From Eurosta solidaginis (taxonomy: Eukaryota; Arthropoda; Insecta; Diptera; Tephritidae), in NCBI RefSeq assembly GCF_040869045.1, contig NC_090319.1, positions 358,253,739-358,317,738 of the forward strand: 64,000 bases of DNA, given 5' to 3'. The notes under the pieces are model-generated. The model was not told the DNA's origin. It saw only the letters and a list, made by a program, of their open reading frames with translations, and made no database searches. How positions within the stretch are numbered: position 1 is the first letter of the stretch; every line of letters starts with the position of its first letter. The translations under genes were made by a program, and so were the position numbers. This document shows positions 22,588 to 34,134 of the stretch, in pieces.

Positions 22588-23669
22588 TAGCGGACCCGGC
22601 AGACGTTGTTCTGCCCCAAATTTGGTATATCTGCATACATTTTTAATAAGCTTTTTCCGTGTAACTCTGCCCTCGCCCCTCTACACTTTTTCCTAATCTT
22701 TGTATTCATTCCTCCCTCCGTATGTTTCGCTTCATCTATCTACATCTTCGTCTCATTCTATCTCTGATTCAGTTTCCTTCTCTCTTTTCTCTTCTCTCAA
22801 TTTTTTCTCATTCTTCTTCATATCTCATTGCCAGTCCCAGGGAATGGTATGTATTTTGTTCCAGTCCCATTCCGAGTCTCAGCCCCAGTCCCACTCCGAG
22901 TCTCAGTCTCAGTCCCAGTCCTAGCCTAATCCCAGTTCCAGTCCGTCTCTGGTCTACTTCCCGGAAAAAAGCATCGTAAATACTAATATAGGCAAATTTA
23001 TATACCAAATTTCAGGCAAATCCAATATGACGTATGTAGATAGGTACGTGTAAGTCGAATATGACAATGAAAATTACTTTAAAGCTCTCAGCAACAGCTT
23101 CCATTTGATATTCATAATACACACACATTCTGGGGGTATACGGGTCCATGTTTTGGCCTATATCTCGAGACCCCAGTCACACAGCGGTGTAAAACTTACT
23201 CTGTACTAAAGCACACATCAACAGCTTCAATTTGATACCCATACCCCGGGTCCATGTTTTAGCCTATATCTCGAGACCCTAGTCACCCAGCGGTGTAAAA
23301 CTTACTGTGTACTAAAGAATACAGCAACAGCTTCAATTTGATACCCATAATGTAAAAACACATCCTAGTGTTACCCTGATCCACGGTTTGACCTATATCT
23401 CGAGATCCTAGTCACCAATAGGTATGAAAATTACCCTCTACTAAAGCACTCATCACAGCTTTCGTTTGATATCCATATTCTATAAACACATGCTAGGGCT
23501 ACCCGGGACACGTTTTGGCCTATATCTCCAGACCCTGTACGTCGATCCTGAATTTTCTTTGCTATAAACCTCACGCAGCCCGAGACCTTTCCAACGAATG
23601 TAAAATTGTTCGTGCGTTCTGGAGTTATAGCGTCAAGAAGGAAAGCCCGACTTATCTTTATATAATAGA
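22588..23669 (-). mobile_element. Non-autonomous Helitron, complete
   Basis: On the minus strand it runs from TCTATTATATAAAGATAAG at 23669 (preceded by A) to CTAG at 22591-22588 (followed by T). A perfect 6-bp hairpin GGCAGA...TCTGCC (22600-22617) sits just inside the end. Length is 1082 bp. It carries about four ~120-bp modules with GGCCTATATCTCGAGACC and TTTGATACCCATA (plus strand) at 23090-23540, and a CAGTCCCAGTCC run at 22855-22950. The modules are homologous to the family A tandem units. Confidence 0.9.
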
Positions 23670-24036
23670 TTTCAAGTTTTTTATTTAGAGCTTTCTGAAT
23701 TTTTTGATTATGCAGTTTTGTAGCTCGATAAATTTTAGGCTAACCAAGTTCAAGTTATGCACATCGCAACACACTTCAAAAAAAGATTTTCAATAACTAA
23801 AACGAGTTTTGAATTGCATATAACTTATACTTTGTTAGACTAAAATTGACTGGACTACAAAACTGCATACACGAAATAAAATCAAAAAAACTAAATAAAA
23901 TTAACAAGATTTTTATAAAACTTTCTCAAGCTTTTCCGAAAACGTTTTCGAGATTGGTTTGCTAGTTTTAGCTATAAAGAAATTAATTGCCGAAATTTGA
24001 TAAGAATTGCCGTTGCTATTTTCTTGTTCGCTGCTG

Positions 24037-24768
24037 TACATACATAAAATATAATAAGTATGCACTAAGTAAGTGATTATGCACGTGTGAATTCACAATT
24101 AATAGCTTTGTCCATAATAATTACCAACTTAGCAATTTAGGTCAAGGTGACTTGTTCGACTTTCGAATTTTAACATACGAAATGTCAATGCACTCAATAA
24201 ATAAAGTTCGAAATAATTAAAGCAAAATAAATGGTAAATGCGACGAAAATCGATAAGAAATGTTTATTGAAAAATATGCATAATTAATGAAGCCACTTTG
24301 CATATAAACACATACATATATACATATGTGCATGTGTGGTTTTTCTTTGTTTTTTTGTTTTTTCTTTTGTTTTTGATAACTTTGTTTTATTCTCTTTGTC
24401 ACCTTTAAAATTTCCGTGAAATAAGTGTTTCAAGGTCAAGCCTTCAGCGCGAAGTCTATTTGGGTAAACAAATGAACACATAAACTAATAAACAGCATAC
24501 ATATATACACAAAATTATAGGTAAATATTTTTTAAATGGTGCAATCAGCAATTTTCACTGGTCAATGGACGCGATGGCAAAATAAAAATTGAAAAAGAAA
24601 TAGTGAAAAATTATGAAGAATAAATATTTATGTATTTCATGTACATTTATACAACCATCTATGTATGTATGTGTGCCTTTCAACGTAAGTAGTTCATGAT
24701 AACAAAAGGTGCAGTTTAGCTATTAGCACCCATTAATATGTATGTGGGTATAAATATACATATTTGTA
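24037..24768. other. Spacer between the two family C copies
   Basis: AT-rich sequence with ACATACATATATACATATGTG runs and no recognisable gene or element. Confidence 0.3.
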
Positions 24769-24967
24769 CAGCAGCGAACGCGAAAATAGTAGTGCGCATT
24801 TTTTTGAAGCCTCGTCAATTTAATTCATCTTTTGAGTATTTTTGATAATTTAACAAAAACCGTCCATGCATTTTGTAACTGAAACTATTCAAACTAATCT
24901 TAACCACGTTTTCGAAAAACTTCTTATTTAGAGTTCTCTGATTTTTTTATGCAGTTTTATAGCCCAA

Positions 24968-26273
24968 GCAGAAATCCTCGCGATTTGGCAAGCCTGCAAA
25001 TAACTGCAGGGCTTGAATGTAGCTGGTAATTTATTTAATAATTTGGGAAAAATTTAAACAACGTGACATCAGGACGGACAAGGCGACAGCTGTTTCGATT
25101 ATACCTTGTAAATCTCTTCAAAGCCTTTTCTCCCGGGAGTGGGAGTCGAACTCGCACTCCTACGATAGTTGAAATGGTTGTAAACGCATTCAGCTACGTC
25201 ATGCCTGTTGTAAAGTTCTTCCCAATTGCCTTCTTTTTGCATATTTTATTCTTTTACACATTACATACTTCGTATGCAATTATGTGTTAAAGCCATGCTT
25301 GGTACGGCGGTTTTCAAAGAAACTTTGGTTTTTGTTGCTGTTTTCGTTCTATTTATATTACTACAACGAATTAACCAATTTTGTCTGTTTGTATGATTTT
25401 AATAATCGGGGATTGCCCATATTGCTTTTTCAAATGTATGAAAACATTTATTTGAAGCAATTTTTTAATTTTATAATTTATTTAATAATTTGGGAAAAAT
25501 TTAAACAACGTGACATCAGGACGGACAAGCTGTTTCGATTATACCTTGTAAATCTCTTCAAAGCCTTTTCTCCCGGGAGTGGGAGTCGAACTCGCACTCC
25601 TACGATAGTTGTAGCTGGTAATGTTTGCATTCTGTCGGATAGCCAAAGCGCGATAAAAGCGCTTTCCTCGCCACACATTAACTCAAAATTAGTGTGGGCT
25701 TGTAAGCGACTCATATCCCAGTTATCCACCAATCTAGAACTACGTGTTATCTGGGACCCGGGTCATAGGGGGATAGAGGGTACCGAGAAGGCCGACGAGC
25801 TGGCACGCAGGGGCTCATCGGAGATGAACGAGGAAATAACCAGTGTCGAAGTAGGCATTAGCCTAGCAGTAGCCAAGGGGAATATCCAAAGCTTCTACTT
25901 GAAGAAAGCAGAAACAAAGTGTTATAACATCACCACCTGTGCAGTATCAATACACACTTGGCCAAACTATGATGGAAAGAGGACGAGAAGTCTTCTGAAC
26001 AAATTCAGGGCTAACACACGCAAACTGATAGCAGTCTGCACCGGTCATTGGTACGCATGCGGAAAAGATGGGCATTCCGTATAACGACTACTGCAGAAGC
26101 TGCGAAGATCCAAATGCCAGGGAGATAGTAGACCACTTTATGTGTAAATGCCCGGCTCTAGCTACAGCCCGGCTAAGGTTCCTTGGAAAGTTTTTAGACG
26201 AGTTACATGGCATCAAAATGGCTTTAAATAGCTACTTGGGCCACCAGGGTCGCAGCCATTTCACCTACCTACC
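24968..26273 (+). pseudogene. 5'-truncated LINE: RNase H plus CCHC C-terminus
   Basis: The coding part starts inside RNase H at AEILAIWQACK (catalytic Glu), is broken by a 580-bp insertion, and resumes with ILSDSQSAIKAL (Asp) and DPGHRGIEGTEKADELARRG (His and last Asp). After a frameshift near 26075 it ends with CRSC...H...CKCPALATARLRFLG, a CCHC motif usual at the C-terminus of RNase H-bearing LINEs of the I/LOA group. RT is missing. A perfect 12-bp direct repeat TTTATAGCCCAA (24956-24967 and 26274-26285) marks its insertion into family C copy 2. No poly(A) is seen. Confidence 0.85.
25031..25610 (-). mobile_element. Insertion made of two tRNA-derived SINE segments
   Basis: The 12-bp direct repeat GTAGCTGGTAAT (25019-25030 and 25611-25622) flanks the insertion and splits the LINE RNase H gene. 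Two direct copies of ~140-180 bp (25031-25210 and 25474-25610) share AATTTGGGAAAAATTTAAAC and CGTGACATCAGGACGGACAA and end in CCCGGGAGTGGGAGTCGAAC. On the minus strand the first copy begins GACGTAGCTGAATGCG (box A-like) and has GTGCGAGTTCGACTCCC (box B-like), a tRNA-derived head. A 265-bp AT-rich spacer separates the copies. The second copy lacks the start of the head and six bases (GCGACA) present in the first. Confidence 0.7.
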
Positions 26274-26447
26274 TTTATAGCCCAATCAGGTTAGTGAAAC
26301 AAATTACAAATAAAATGCCTTTCAAAGATCGTCTTGATTTCTGAAATTTTTTAAGGGTGTTACATATTTGCATTCATAGGAAAATCTGAAACTCACTTCG
26401 GAAAAAATTATCAAAAATTAATGCCAATTGTGACAGACCGACCACTT

Positions 26448-27934
26448 TTACTCTTTATGCTCAGCTGAGCAGAGCCCACAGAGTATTTTAATTTTGTTCG
26501 CATAACGGTACCCCATAACGGCATAAACTAATTGAGATAGATATAGACTTCTATATATCAAAATGATTTGGACGAAAAAATAAACTAATTTAGCCATGCC
26601 CGTCCGTCCGTCCGCCCGCCCGTAAAAACGATAATTTGAGTAAATTTTGTGGTATCTTAATGAAATTTGGCATGTAAGTTCCTGGGCACTCATCTCAGAT
26701 CGCTATTTAAAATGAACAAAATCGAAATATAACCACGCCCATATTTTCGATATCGAAAATTTCGAAAAACTGAAAAAGTGCAGAATAGAAAATGAGTAAA
26801 ATTCTGTACAATGAGCGTGGCACCGCCTACTTTTAAAAGAAGGCAATTTAAAAGTTTTGCAAGCTGTAATTTGGCAGTCGTTGAAGATATCATGATGAAA
26901 TTTGGCAGGAACGTTTCTCCTATTACTATATGTATGCTTAATAAAAATTAGCAAAATTGGAGAACGACCACGCTCACTTTAAAAACATTTTTTTTAAGTC
27001 AAATTTTAACAAAAAATTTAATATCTTTACAGTATAAAAGTAAATTGTGTCAACATTCGACTCCAGTAATGATATGGTGCAACAAAACACAAAGATAAAA
27101 GAAAATTTCAAAATGGGCGTGGCTCCGCCCTTTTTCATTTAATTTGTCTAGGATACTTTTAATGCCATAAGTCGAACAAAAATTTCCCAATCCTTGTGAA
27201 ATTTGGTAGGGGCTTAGATTCAAGGGCGATAACTGCTTTCTGTGAAAATGTGCGAAATCGAAGCCACGCCCAGTTTTTATACACAGTCGACCGTCTGTCC
27301 TTCCGCTCGGCCGTTAACACGATAACTTTGTTATCTTTAAAATCTTTACTAAACTTAGTTCACGTACTTATCTGAACTCACTTTTTCTTGGTGTTAAACA
27401 TGGGCGAAATACGACTATGACTACGCCTACTTTGTCGATATCGAAAATTTCGAAAAATGAAAAAAAAAAATGCCATAACGCTTTACCAAATATGAAAAAG
27501 GGATGAAAATGTGACTGAATTGGTTTTTTGACGCAAAATATAACTTCAGAAAAAACTTTGTAAAATAGGTGTGGTAATGGGTGTGACGCCTACCATATTA
27601 AGTAGAGGAAAATGAAAAAGTTCTGCAGGGCGAAATCAAAAGTATTACATATATAAATAAATTAGCGGTACCCGACAGATGATGTTCTGGGTCACCCTGT
27701 TCCACAATTCGGTCGATATCTCGAAAATGCCTTCACATATACAACTATGGGCCATTCCGTTTTAAAACCCTCATTAATACCTTTAATTTGATACCCATAT
27801 CGTACAAACACATTCCAGGGTTACCATAGGTTCATTTTACTACGAGTTGATTTTCCCTTATTTTGTCTCCAAAGCTCTCAGTTGATTATGTAATGTTCGG
27901 TTACACCCGAACTTAAACTTCGTTACTCGTTTTA
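26448..27934 (+). mobile_element. Family A repeat nested in family C
   Basis: It begins CTTTATGCTCAGCTGAGCAG and ends with TTCGGTTACACCCGAA and a mutated CGTTACTCGTTTT terminus. It contains GTCC/GCCC runs (26600-26622), a GGGCGTGGCTCCGCCC palindrome near 27115 and one tandem-module relic (27700-27830). The sequence AGCGGTACCCGACAGATGAT near 27663 resembles a Helitron 3' end, see findings. Confidence 0.75.
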
Positions 27935-28162
27935 TACTAAAATTGATTGGGTTATGAAAATCAATAAAAATATGGAGATCCCCAATTAAAAAGTTCGAAA
28001 TTTAAACTTTTTCTTAAAAGGGTTTCAAGTTTGGTAAGCATAGTTTCAGTTACAAAATTCATAAAACTTTTCTTTTTTAATTTATCGAAAATAAAAAATA
28101 GAGAATTTAATTGACGAATTTTAATTAAAGCTACCACAGCCGTTTTAATGTTCGCTGCTGTA

Positions 28163-28682
28163 TATCCATGTGTGATTCCTTTAACCCAAAAATTTTCATA
28201 AATTGTTGTTTATTCTGTTTACTTGTGTTATATATATAATATGTTCATTTATAACGAGTACAAAAGCCATTTATTTCAAAACCTGGTTAAGCTTGTATTG
28301 CACATTTTCAAAAGTAAAAATCTATGAGAATGCATCATAATGTCATCAATATGTCAAAATAAATATTTGTTTGGGTTTTTAGTTATTTTTAGTTGCAAAG
28401 CTTTTGCTTTTGTTTACTTTACTCACTCAACTTAGATATAAACGCTCACTTATGCAACATATTGTAGTTCGTACTGGTTGAGTCAAAGGCATATTCATAT
28501 TAATTATTTTGTAATACTAGTAGTCGTCAATCGCATCACAAATAACCACGTAGTCATTATCTGGCTCATCTCATTTCATTTACTGTTCATTCAGCCTTTT
28601 GTAGACGATGAAATACCCCAATATTTACATTTCTATTAACACTATTTACTCAATTATAATAAGTACATTAATGCAGGTATGT
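28163..28682. other. Unassigned AT-rich DNA
   Basis: No gene or element recognised. Confidence 0.3.
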
Positions 28683-29027
28683 CCCTGCAAAAATTGCGAG
28701 TACTCCATGCATGCATGTATGGAGTACTCGCTATGGACCAACCGAGTACTCCAAAATTAACCACAATTCATACAAAAAATATGGTCCAACTAACATTGCG
28801 ATGTCCTAGGACTGGACCATATACTCCATCTCCACATTACATCAGAGTAATCCATGGAGTACCCACAGTCCAATAAACATCGTGTAGTGATTACAATCGT
28901 TAAAAACGAGCAATGATCGGCTTACAATGTGTTCGTGTAGAAACATGAGTTGGTCCATTGTTGCATTACAGAGGAGTATAATGTTAAGTACTCCTGTGGG
29001 CCACATGATCCAACGATTTTTGTAGGG
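28683..29027. mobile_element. MITE with repeated GGAGTACT motifs
   Basis: CCCTGCAAAAATTGCGAG at the left and the inverse of CCCTACAAAAATCGTTGG at the right are terminal inverted repeats. Inside, AGTACTCC or its inverse occurs about eight times, including the hairpin CGAGTACTCCATGCATG...GGAGTACTCG at about 28698-28731. Length is 345 bp. The flanks show no clear duplication. The repeated subterminal motif looks like a transposase-binding array, which is usual for hAT elements; that is inference. Confidence 0.65.
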
Positions 29028-29119
29028 CTGTGTGTGTAACTTATAACTTATCTTATCTCACTTTTATTCAATGGGAAAGAAAATGTTCCGAAAAGAGTGA
29101 TTTTTTAGTGATATCAAAA

Positions 29120-29940
29120 TATTTATAATTTATGGTGCGATTCTCTTGAACTTAGGTACAGTGGTACCCCTTTGACAAAGATAATAATATTTGAGAACTT
29201 TTTATTCCGGGAAGTGGACCTGGGACCGGATTCTGTACGTGTGTTTGTGCTGAACTCTTCGGTATTCAAGTAGTTGATAAGCGCAATTCATAGCTTCCGC
29301 AACCTACGCGAGGCGAATCCTGTTGCAAATATGCATGTATTTAGACATATTTAGCAGACGAGGCTCTGGCAACCCCTAGCCCCTCATGGAACTATGATCC
29401 CCACCACCGTTATGGCCCAGATGGTTTAATGTGGTCTTATTATATCGTTCCCGAGATGGTCGGGCTAGTTTCTTAATGGTCTTTTTTAACGGAACGTACC
29501 GGATCTGTATCCGGCAAAGGATCATCAACAACTAACGATAACACTCCTCAAAACCTTCGAGGAGTGTCCTTATCGCTACAGCAACTTAGCTATTCCTAAA
29601 AGACTGGCCCAATATTGATTGAATTATGCATGGGTATTCAAATGGATTGGAAAATGTTTTATTAAATTTACAATTTGATCCGTTCTCTTTTTATCTATCC
29701 AGAAAGAGAACCAGGGCCTACCAATTCAAAAAAATAATAACTGATGGTGCGATTTACTTTAAAAATCGTACAGACGTACTTCTTTGACTGGATTCTTATT
29801 TGAGAAACGTTAGTTTCCTGAAATTGGACCACAGACCCGCCTATCCAAAACACCCTTTTTAATGGAGCGGTTTGCTAAAACTTTAGTACAAGGCCTGTGG
29901 CCTTTTATTTCTTGCAAGAGAACCAAGGTTCGAGTAATTG
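29120..29940. repeat. Three degenerate modules split by a retroposon
   Basis: TTTATGGTGCGATTCTCTTGAAC...GTACAGTGGTACCCCTTTGAC...GAAGTGGACCTGGGACCG at 29130-29235 recurs as GATGGTGCGATTTACTTTAAA...CGTACTTCTTTGACTGG...GAAATTGGACCACAGACC at 29740-29850, and more weakly at 29865-29935. The CAA-tailed retroposon at 29345-29590 lies between the first two. The modules resemble tandem units of an unidentified Helitron-like repeat. Confidence 0.45.
29345..29590 (+). mobile_element. CAA-tailed retroposon, second copy
   Basis: It matches the minus-strand element at 11850-12320: CAGACGAGGCTCTGGCAACC, CATGGAACTATG, TCGTTCCCGAGATGGTCGGG, CCGGATCTGTATCCGGCAAAG, ending TTATCGCTACAGCAAC. The CAA tail is reduced. 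It is more diverged than the first copy and lacks the 5' third. Confidence 0.65.
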
Positions 29941-30139
29941 TTTGAAATTTATTGTTTAGTCAGCCTTTCGAATAGGTTAATATTATCGGCAAAATCGGTT
30001 GGTAACTTTCTAACCCAAGATCATTTGCCAGTGGATTTCAGTTCCATATGTTAACTCATTTCTTAGATATAGACCAAAATAAAGACTAAGGTTCTATTGT
30101 ATTTTCACAATATGGACAACAAATTGGATGTGCCTACTA

Positions 30140-30470
30140 GTTTCAACAAGGGGCGGTGGTTAAGAAGACGAGGGAGATAGAAAAGGGAGTTATACGAAAA
30201 GCCTTAGGTAGAAAAAGAAAATTAAGAGATAGGTATGGAAATTGGATAGGGGAGAGAGCAAAGCAAGAGGTAGATAATAGAGAGAGGGTATGGGTGAAGG
30301 AGAGGAAATAAACTGGGAGTGGCAAAGCGAGCAATGGAGGTATGAATAGAGAAACTGCGTGGGGAAAATAGAAAACAGAAGAACCAAGAAAAATACAGGG
30401 AGGTTGAGGAAAGAGAGTGGAAATAGAGGAGATAAAAATAGGGTAGGGAAAATTTAGGGTGACACCTATC
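30140..30470. repeat. Purine-rich strand-asymmetric tract
   Basis: The plus strand is strongly enriched in A and G (GAGGGAGATAG, GAGAGAGCAAAGC, GGAGAGGAAATAAAC). The long minus-strand frame of 189 codons (30143-30712) results from this bias: its product is rich in Phe, Leu, Ser and Pro. Similar purine tracts occur inside the Helitrons at 14353 and 18094, so this may be a Helitron remnant. Confidence 0.45.
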
Positions 30471-31111
30471 CCAAGAATAGGGAAGCTTACTTGTATACAG
30501 AAAAGGTTATTTGTAGCAGAAAATTTTATAATTTCGAGATGATAGAGTTTCATGTAAGAAGGTTTTGGTTTTGAGGTAAGTGTTTCTGGTGAAGCCATGA
30601 CCAAGCCTAGGATTTGAATAGAGCGTTGAAGCTTGTGAGCATTTACAGGTGAATATTTAAAGTAGTACTCGGCCTTCGTGTAATTTGAATACTTGACAAA
30701 TTGACACAGCAAGGAGGCAAAGGATACCCGTGAATTGACACTAACATTTAAATAATTTTTTATAACAAATAATATAATAAAGCATTGTAGTACAAAAAAG
30801 TGTATGTAAATCTTTCAAATATATATATTATAATTTTAATTTCTTCACAAGTGCTAACACAATAAAATCTACGTCAGGCTAAATTAATAAATGAAACCCC
30901 AATTTTGCAACATAGTGCAGTTGTTAAATTTTAATTGCCAATAAACGCGTATTTAAGGAAGTAAGCGAAATAAGAATAAGATATTTTTTCGAAAAGGGTG
31001 AAAATATGTCAGTAAGATAAATATAATAGCAAATTTCGATTTGCTAGAAATGAAAATATCTTAGCCCTGACATCTTTTATATTTAATTTTCCATGCACAT
31101 TTTAGTCATAA
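30471..31111. other. Unassigned AT-rich DNA
   Basis: No gene or element recognised. Confidence 0.3.
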
Positions 31112-32775
31112 AACAAGTAAGGAAGGCTAAGTTCGGGTGTAACCGATTACTACATACTCAGCTGAGAGCTTTGGAGACAAAATAAGGGAAATTCACCATG
31201 TAGGAAAATGAACCTAGGGTAACCCTGGAATGTGTTTGTATGACATGTGTATCAAATGAAAGGTGTTAATGATTATTTAAAACGTAGTGGGCCTTAGTTC
31301 TATAGGTTGACGCATTTTCAAGATATCGCCATAAAGGTGGACCAGGGGTGACTCTATAATGTGTTTGTACGATATGGGTATCAAATTAAAAGTATTAATG
31401 AGGGTTTTAAAAGGGAGAAGCACTTAGTTGTATATGTGAAGGCGTTTTCAAGATATCGACCAAAATGTGGACCAGGGTGACCCAGAACATCTTCTGTCGG
31501 GTACCGATAATTTATTTATATATGTCATACCACGAACAGTATTCCTGCCAAGATTCCAAGGGCTTTTGATTTCGCCCTGCAGAACTTTTTCATTTTCTTC
31601 TACTTAATATGGTAGGTGTCACACCCATTTTACAAAGTTTTCTCTAAAGTTATATTTTGCGTCAATAAACCAATCCAATTACCATGTTTCATCTCTTTTT
31701 TCATATTTGGTACAGAATTATGGAATTTTTTCATTTTTGGTAATTTTCGATATCGGAAAAGTGGGCGTGGTCATAGTCGGATTTCGGCCTATTTTATACC
31801 AAGATAAAGTGACTTCAAGTAAGTACGTGAACTAAGTTTAGTTAAGATATATCGTTTTTTGCGCAAGTTATCGTGTTAACGGCCGAGCGGAAGGCCAGAC
31901 CGCCGATTTTCGCCCATTTTCACAGAAAACAGTTACCGTCATAGAATCTATGTCTCTACCAAATTTCACAAGGATTGGTAAATTCTTGTTCGACTTATGG
32001 CATTAAAAGTAATCTAGACGAATTAAATGAAAAAGGGCGGAGTTACGCCCATTTTGAAATTTTCTTTTATCTTTGTATTTTGTTGCACCATATCATTACT
32101 GGAGTCGAATGTTGACATAATTTAATTTTATATTGTAAAGATATTAAATTTTTTGTTAAAATTTGACTTAAAAAAAAAATTGTTTTAAAGGTGGGCGTGT
32201 TCGACATCCGATTTCGCTAATTTTTATTTAGCACACATATAATAATAGGAGTCACGCTCCTTCCACATTTCATCATGATATCTTCAGAGAATGCCAAATT
32301 ACAGCTTGCAAACCTTTAAATTACTTTCTTTTAAAAGTGGGCGGTGCCACGCCCATTGTCCAAAATTTTTCTAATTTTCTATTTTGCGTCATAAGGTCAA
32401 CGCACCTACCAAGTTTCATCGCTTTATCCGTATTTCGTAATGAATTATCGCACTTTATCGGTTTTTCGAAATTTTCGATATCCAAAAAGTGGGCGTGGTT
32501 GTAGTCCGATTTCGCTCTTTTTAAATAGCGATCTGAGATTAGCGCCCGGGAACCTACATACCAAATTTCATCAAGATACCTCAACATTTACTCAAGTTAT
32601 CGTGTTTACAGACGGACGGACGGACGGACATGGCTAAATGAATTTATTTTTTCACCCAGATCATTTTAATATATAGAAGTTTATATCTATCTCGATTAGT
32701 TTATGCCGTTACGGATTACCGTTATGCGAACAAAGTTAATATACTCTGTGAGCTCTGCTCAGCTGAGTATAAAAA
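31112..32775 (-). mobile_element. Family A repeat, two tandem modules
   Basis: Left end AAACAAGTAAGGAAGG with a hairpin damaged on one side (TTCGGGTGTAACCGATT); right end GAGCTCTGCTCAGCTGAGTATAAAAA. Two ~128-bp modules (about 31235-31480), then the Helitron-like CTGTCGGGTACCG step at 31493, the body with GGGCGTGG motifs, and (GGAC)5 at 32611-32630. About 1.66 kb. Confidence 0.85.
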
Positions 32776-33499
32776 TGTTTTATGTCAATAATGACAAATA
32801 GTAAACATATTTATTATTTGTTTTAATATTTGTAATTGCATAAGTAGTTTGGCTGCGTTTCCTGACATGCGACAGCAATATAACTGGGAATGTTAGTGTC
32901 GCGGTATTGTCAAATGTGCAAATAACAAATTTCAAGTTCGTTGCCTAAGTCTTTCATTTTATATAGCGACAGCAAACAGTGTGATGCCGCAACTCGTTAC
33001 TCTTCATTAATTTTTGTTTAGCGATGGTTGCTAACGGATTTTATTTAATTTTTACCTATAAATATGTATAATTTTCATTTATTGTTGTTGCCTATTTTTT
33101 TGTATTCAGAAAATAACACTATTTTTATTGCGTGCTCACCTTTTCATTATTTATTCGCGAAGCGATTGCGTAAAGTGTTTGCATACATCTAAATATAGCG
33201 AACAACATGAATGAGAGCCATAATGGGAGTGGGTTGGTGTAAGTTTATTGGGTATAGATGTAAATATTTATATACCCAACACACATTTATGTGAACGATT
33301 CTGCACGTAAGTTACAGTAAGCTTTGCTATAATAAACGATTTATAAGCGCTTAGGTCTCATTTTATTTTCCAGAATGCATTAACCTTACGAAATGTAGTC
33401 ATAAGCGTAGTGTTTGGGAGTGGTACGCTATATTGGAGAATACAGATTGAAAGCGTAAGTGTGGCCTCTATCCTGTAGCGTATTGTTATAATAATGTAC
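32776..33499. other. Unassigned AT-rich DNA
   Basis: No gene or element recognised. Confidence 0.3.
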
Positions 33500-33990
33500 A
33501 TGGTAAAGTTGATATAAGTGCAGACAGACAAAAAATCAGGTAAGGCAAGTAGAGAAAGGAAATATTTAAAGTCAAAACCGAAGCTGGAACTGAAATCGGA
33601 TGGCGGTTATACATTTTTTTTTGTCGATGTATTAGCGATCGAATTGTTAGGCATTTCTTCTCGACGAGTTATTGGGGTGTTGTGGACAAGGGATAGACGA
33701 GATTTCGAAATATTATAGAAGTATTATAAAATAATATTAAATTATATAATATATGTATAATAAATATATAATTACTATAAATTTGTTAACAAAGGTTGTC
33801 GATAAGTTGTAGATTTTGTATCTACGAGCTATCAAGAAACTATCGATTTATTATCGAAAGGATATGGATTATATATTGATATGTTATTAAAAATATATCA
33901 GTTTGCTCTCGAAAATGTGTCTATTTGTTATCGGAGTGTTATGGAGTTATAGAAAATGTATCGGTTGAGAGCGAATGTTTAAAAATCATT
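33500..33990. repeat. CGATA-rich array with flanking element, inverse of 20-kb copy
   Basis: GTCAAAACCGAAGCTGGAAC at 33569 recalls the inverse of the flank next to the 19.9-kb array. From about 33790 follow TGTCGATAAGTTGTAG, ACTATCGATTTATTATCG and similar words, a more decayed CGATA/TATCG array than the other two. The 66-codon frame at 33518-33718 is not recognised. Confidence 0.5.
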
Positions 33991-34134
33991 TGGACATAAC
34001 TGCATTTTATGAATGAAACATCTGTATTTGGCAAGTTTTATGTTTATTTCAGTAAACCTTAGAACAAGTTTACTTTGATTGTTGGGTATACAAATCACAC
34101 TCCCACTCACTAAATAAAAAATCAGTAGTTGCAA

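Larger units (their letters stand above)
21689..24036. mobile_element. Family C foldback/Tc1-like MITE, copy 1, with nested elements
   Basis: CAGCAGCGAATACGAAA at the left and the inverse GTTCGCTGCTG at the right are flanked by TA on each side (21687-21688 and 24037-24038). Inner inverted similarity (CGTCAATTAAATTC and GCAGTTTTGTAG) shows a long palindromic body. It contains a foldback element (21814-22512) and a Helitron (22588-23669). Removing both leaves about 567 bp. TA target duplication is typical of Tc1/mariner-type insertion; the family assignment is inference. Confidence 0.75.
24769..28160. mobile_element. Family C element, copy 2, with nested LINE and family A copy
   Basis: CAGCAGCGAACGCGAAAA at the left and GTTCGCTGCTG at the right, each flanked by TA (24767-24768 and 28161-28162). 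The phrase TTTTGTAACTGAAAC near 24860 and GTTTCAGTTACAAAATTC near 28045 show the internal palindrome. It hosts a LINE (24968-26273) and a family A copy (26448-27934). Subtracting these and the LINE target duplication leaves about 587 bp, close to the 567 bp residue of copy 1. Confidence 0.75.

Noticed and set aside
30143..30712. 189-codon minus-strand frame
   Set aside because: It is produced by a strongly purine-biased plus strand. The product is a Phe/Leu/Ser/Pro-rich low-complexity chain without a domain.
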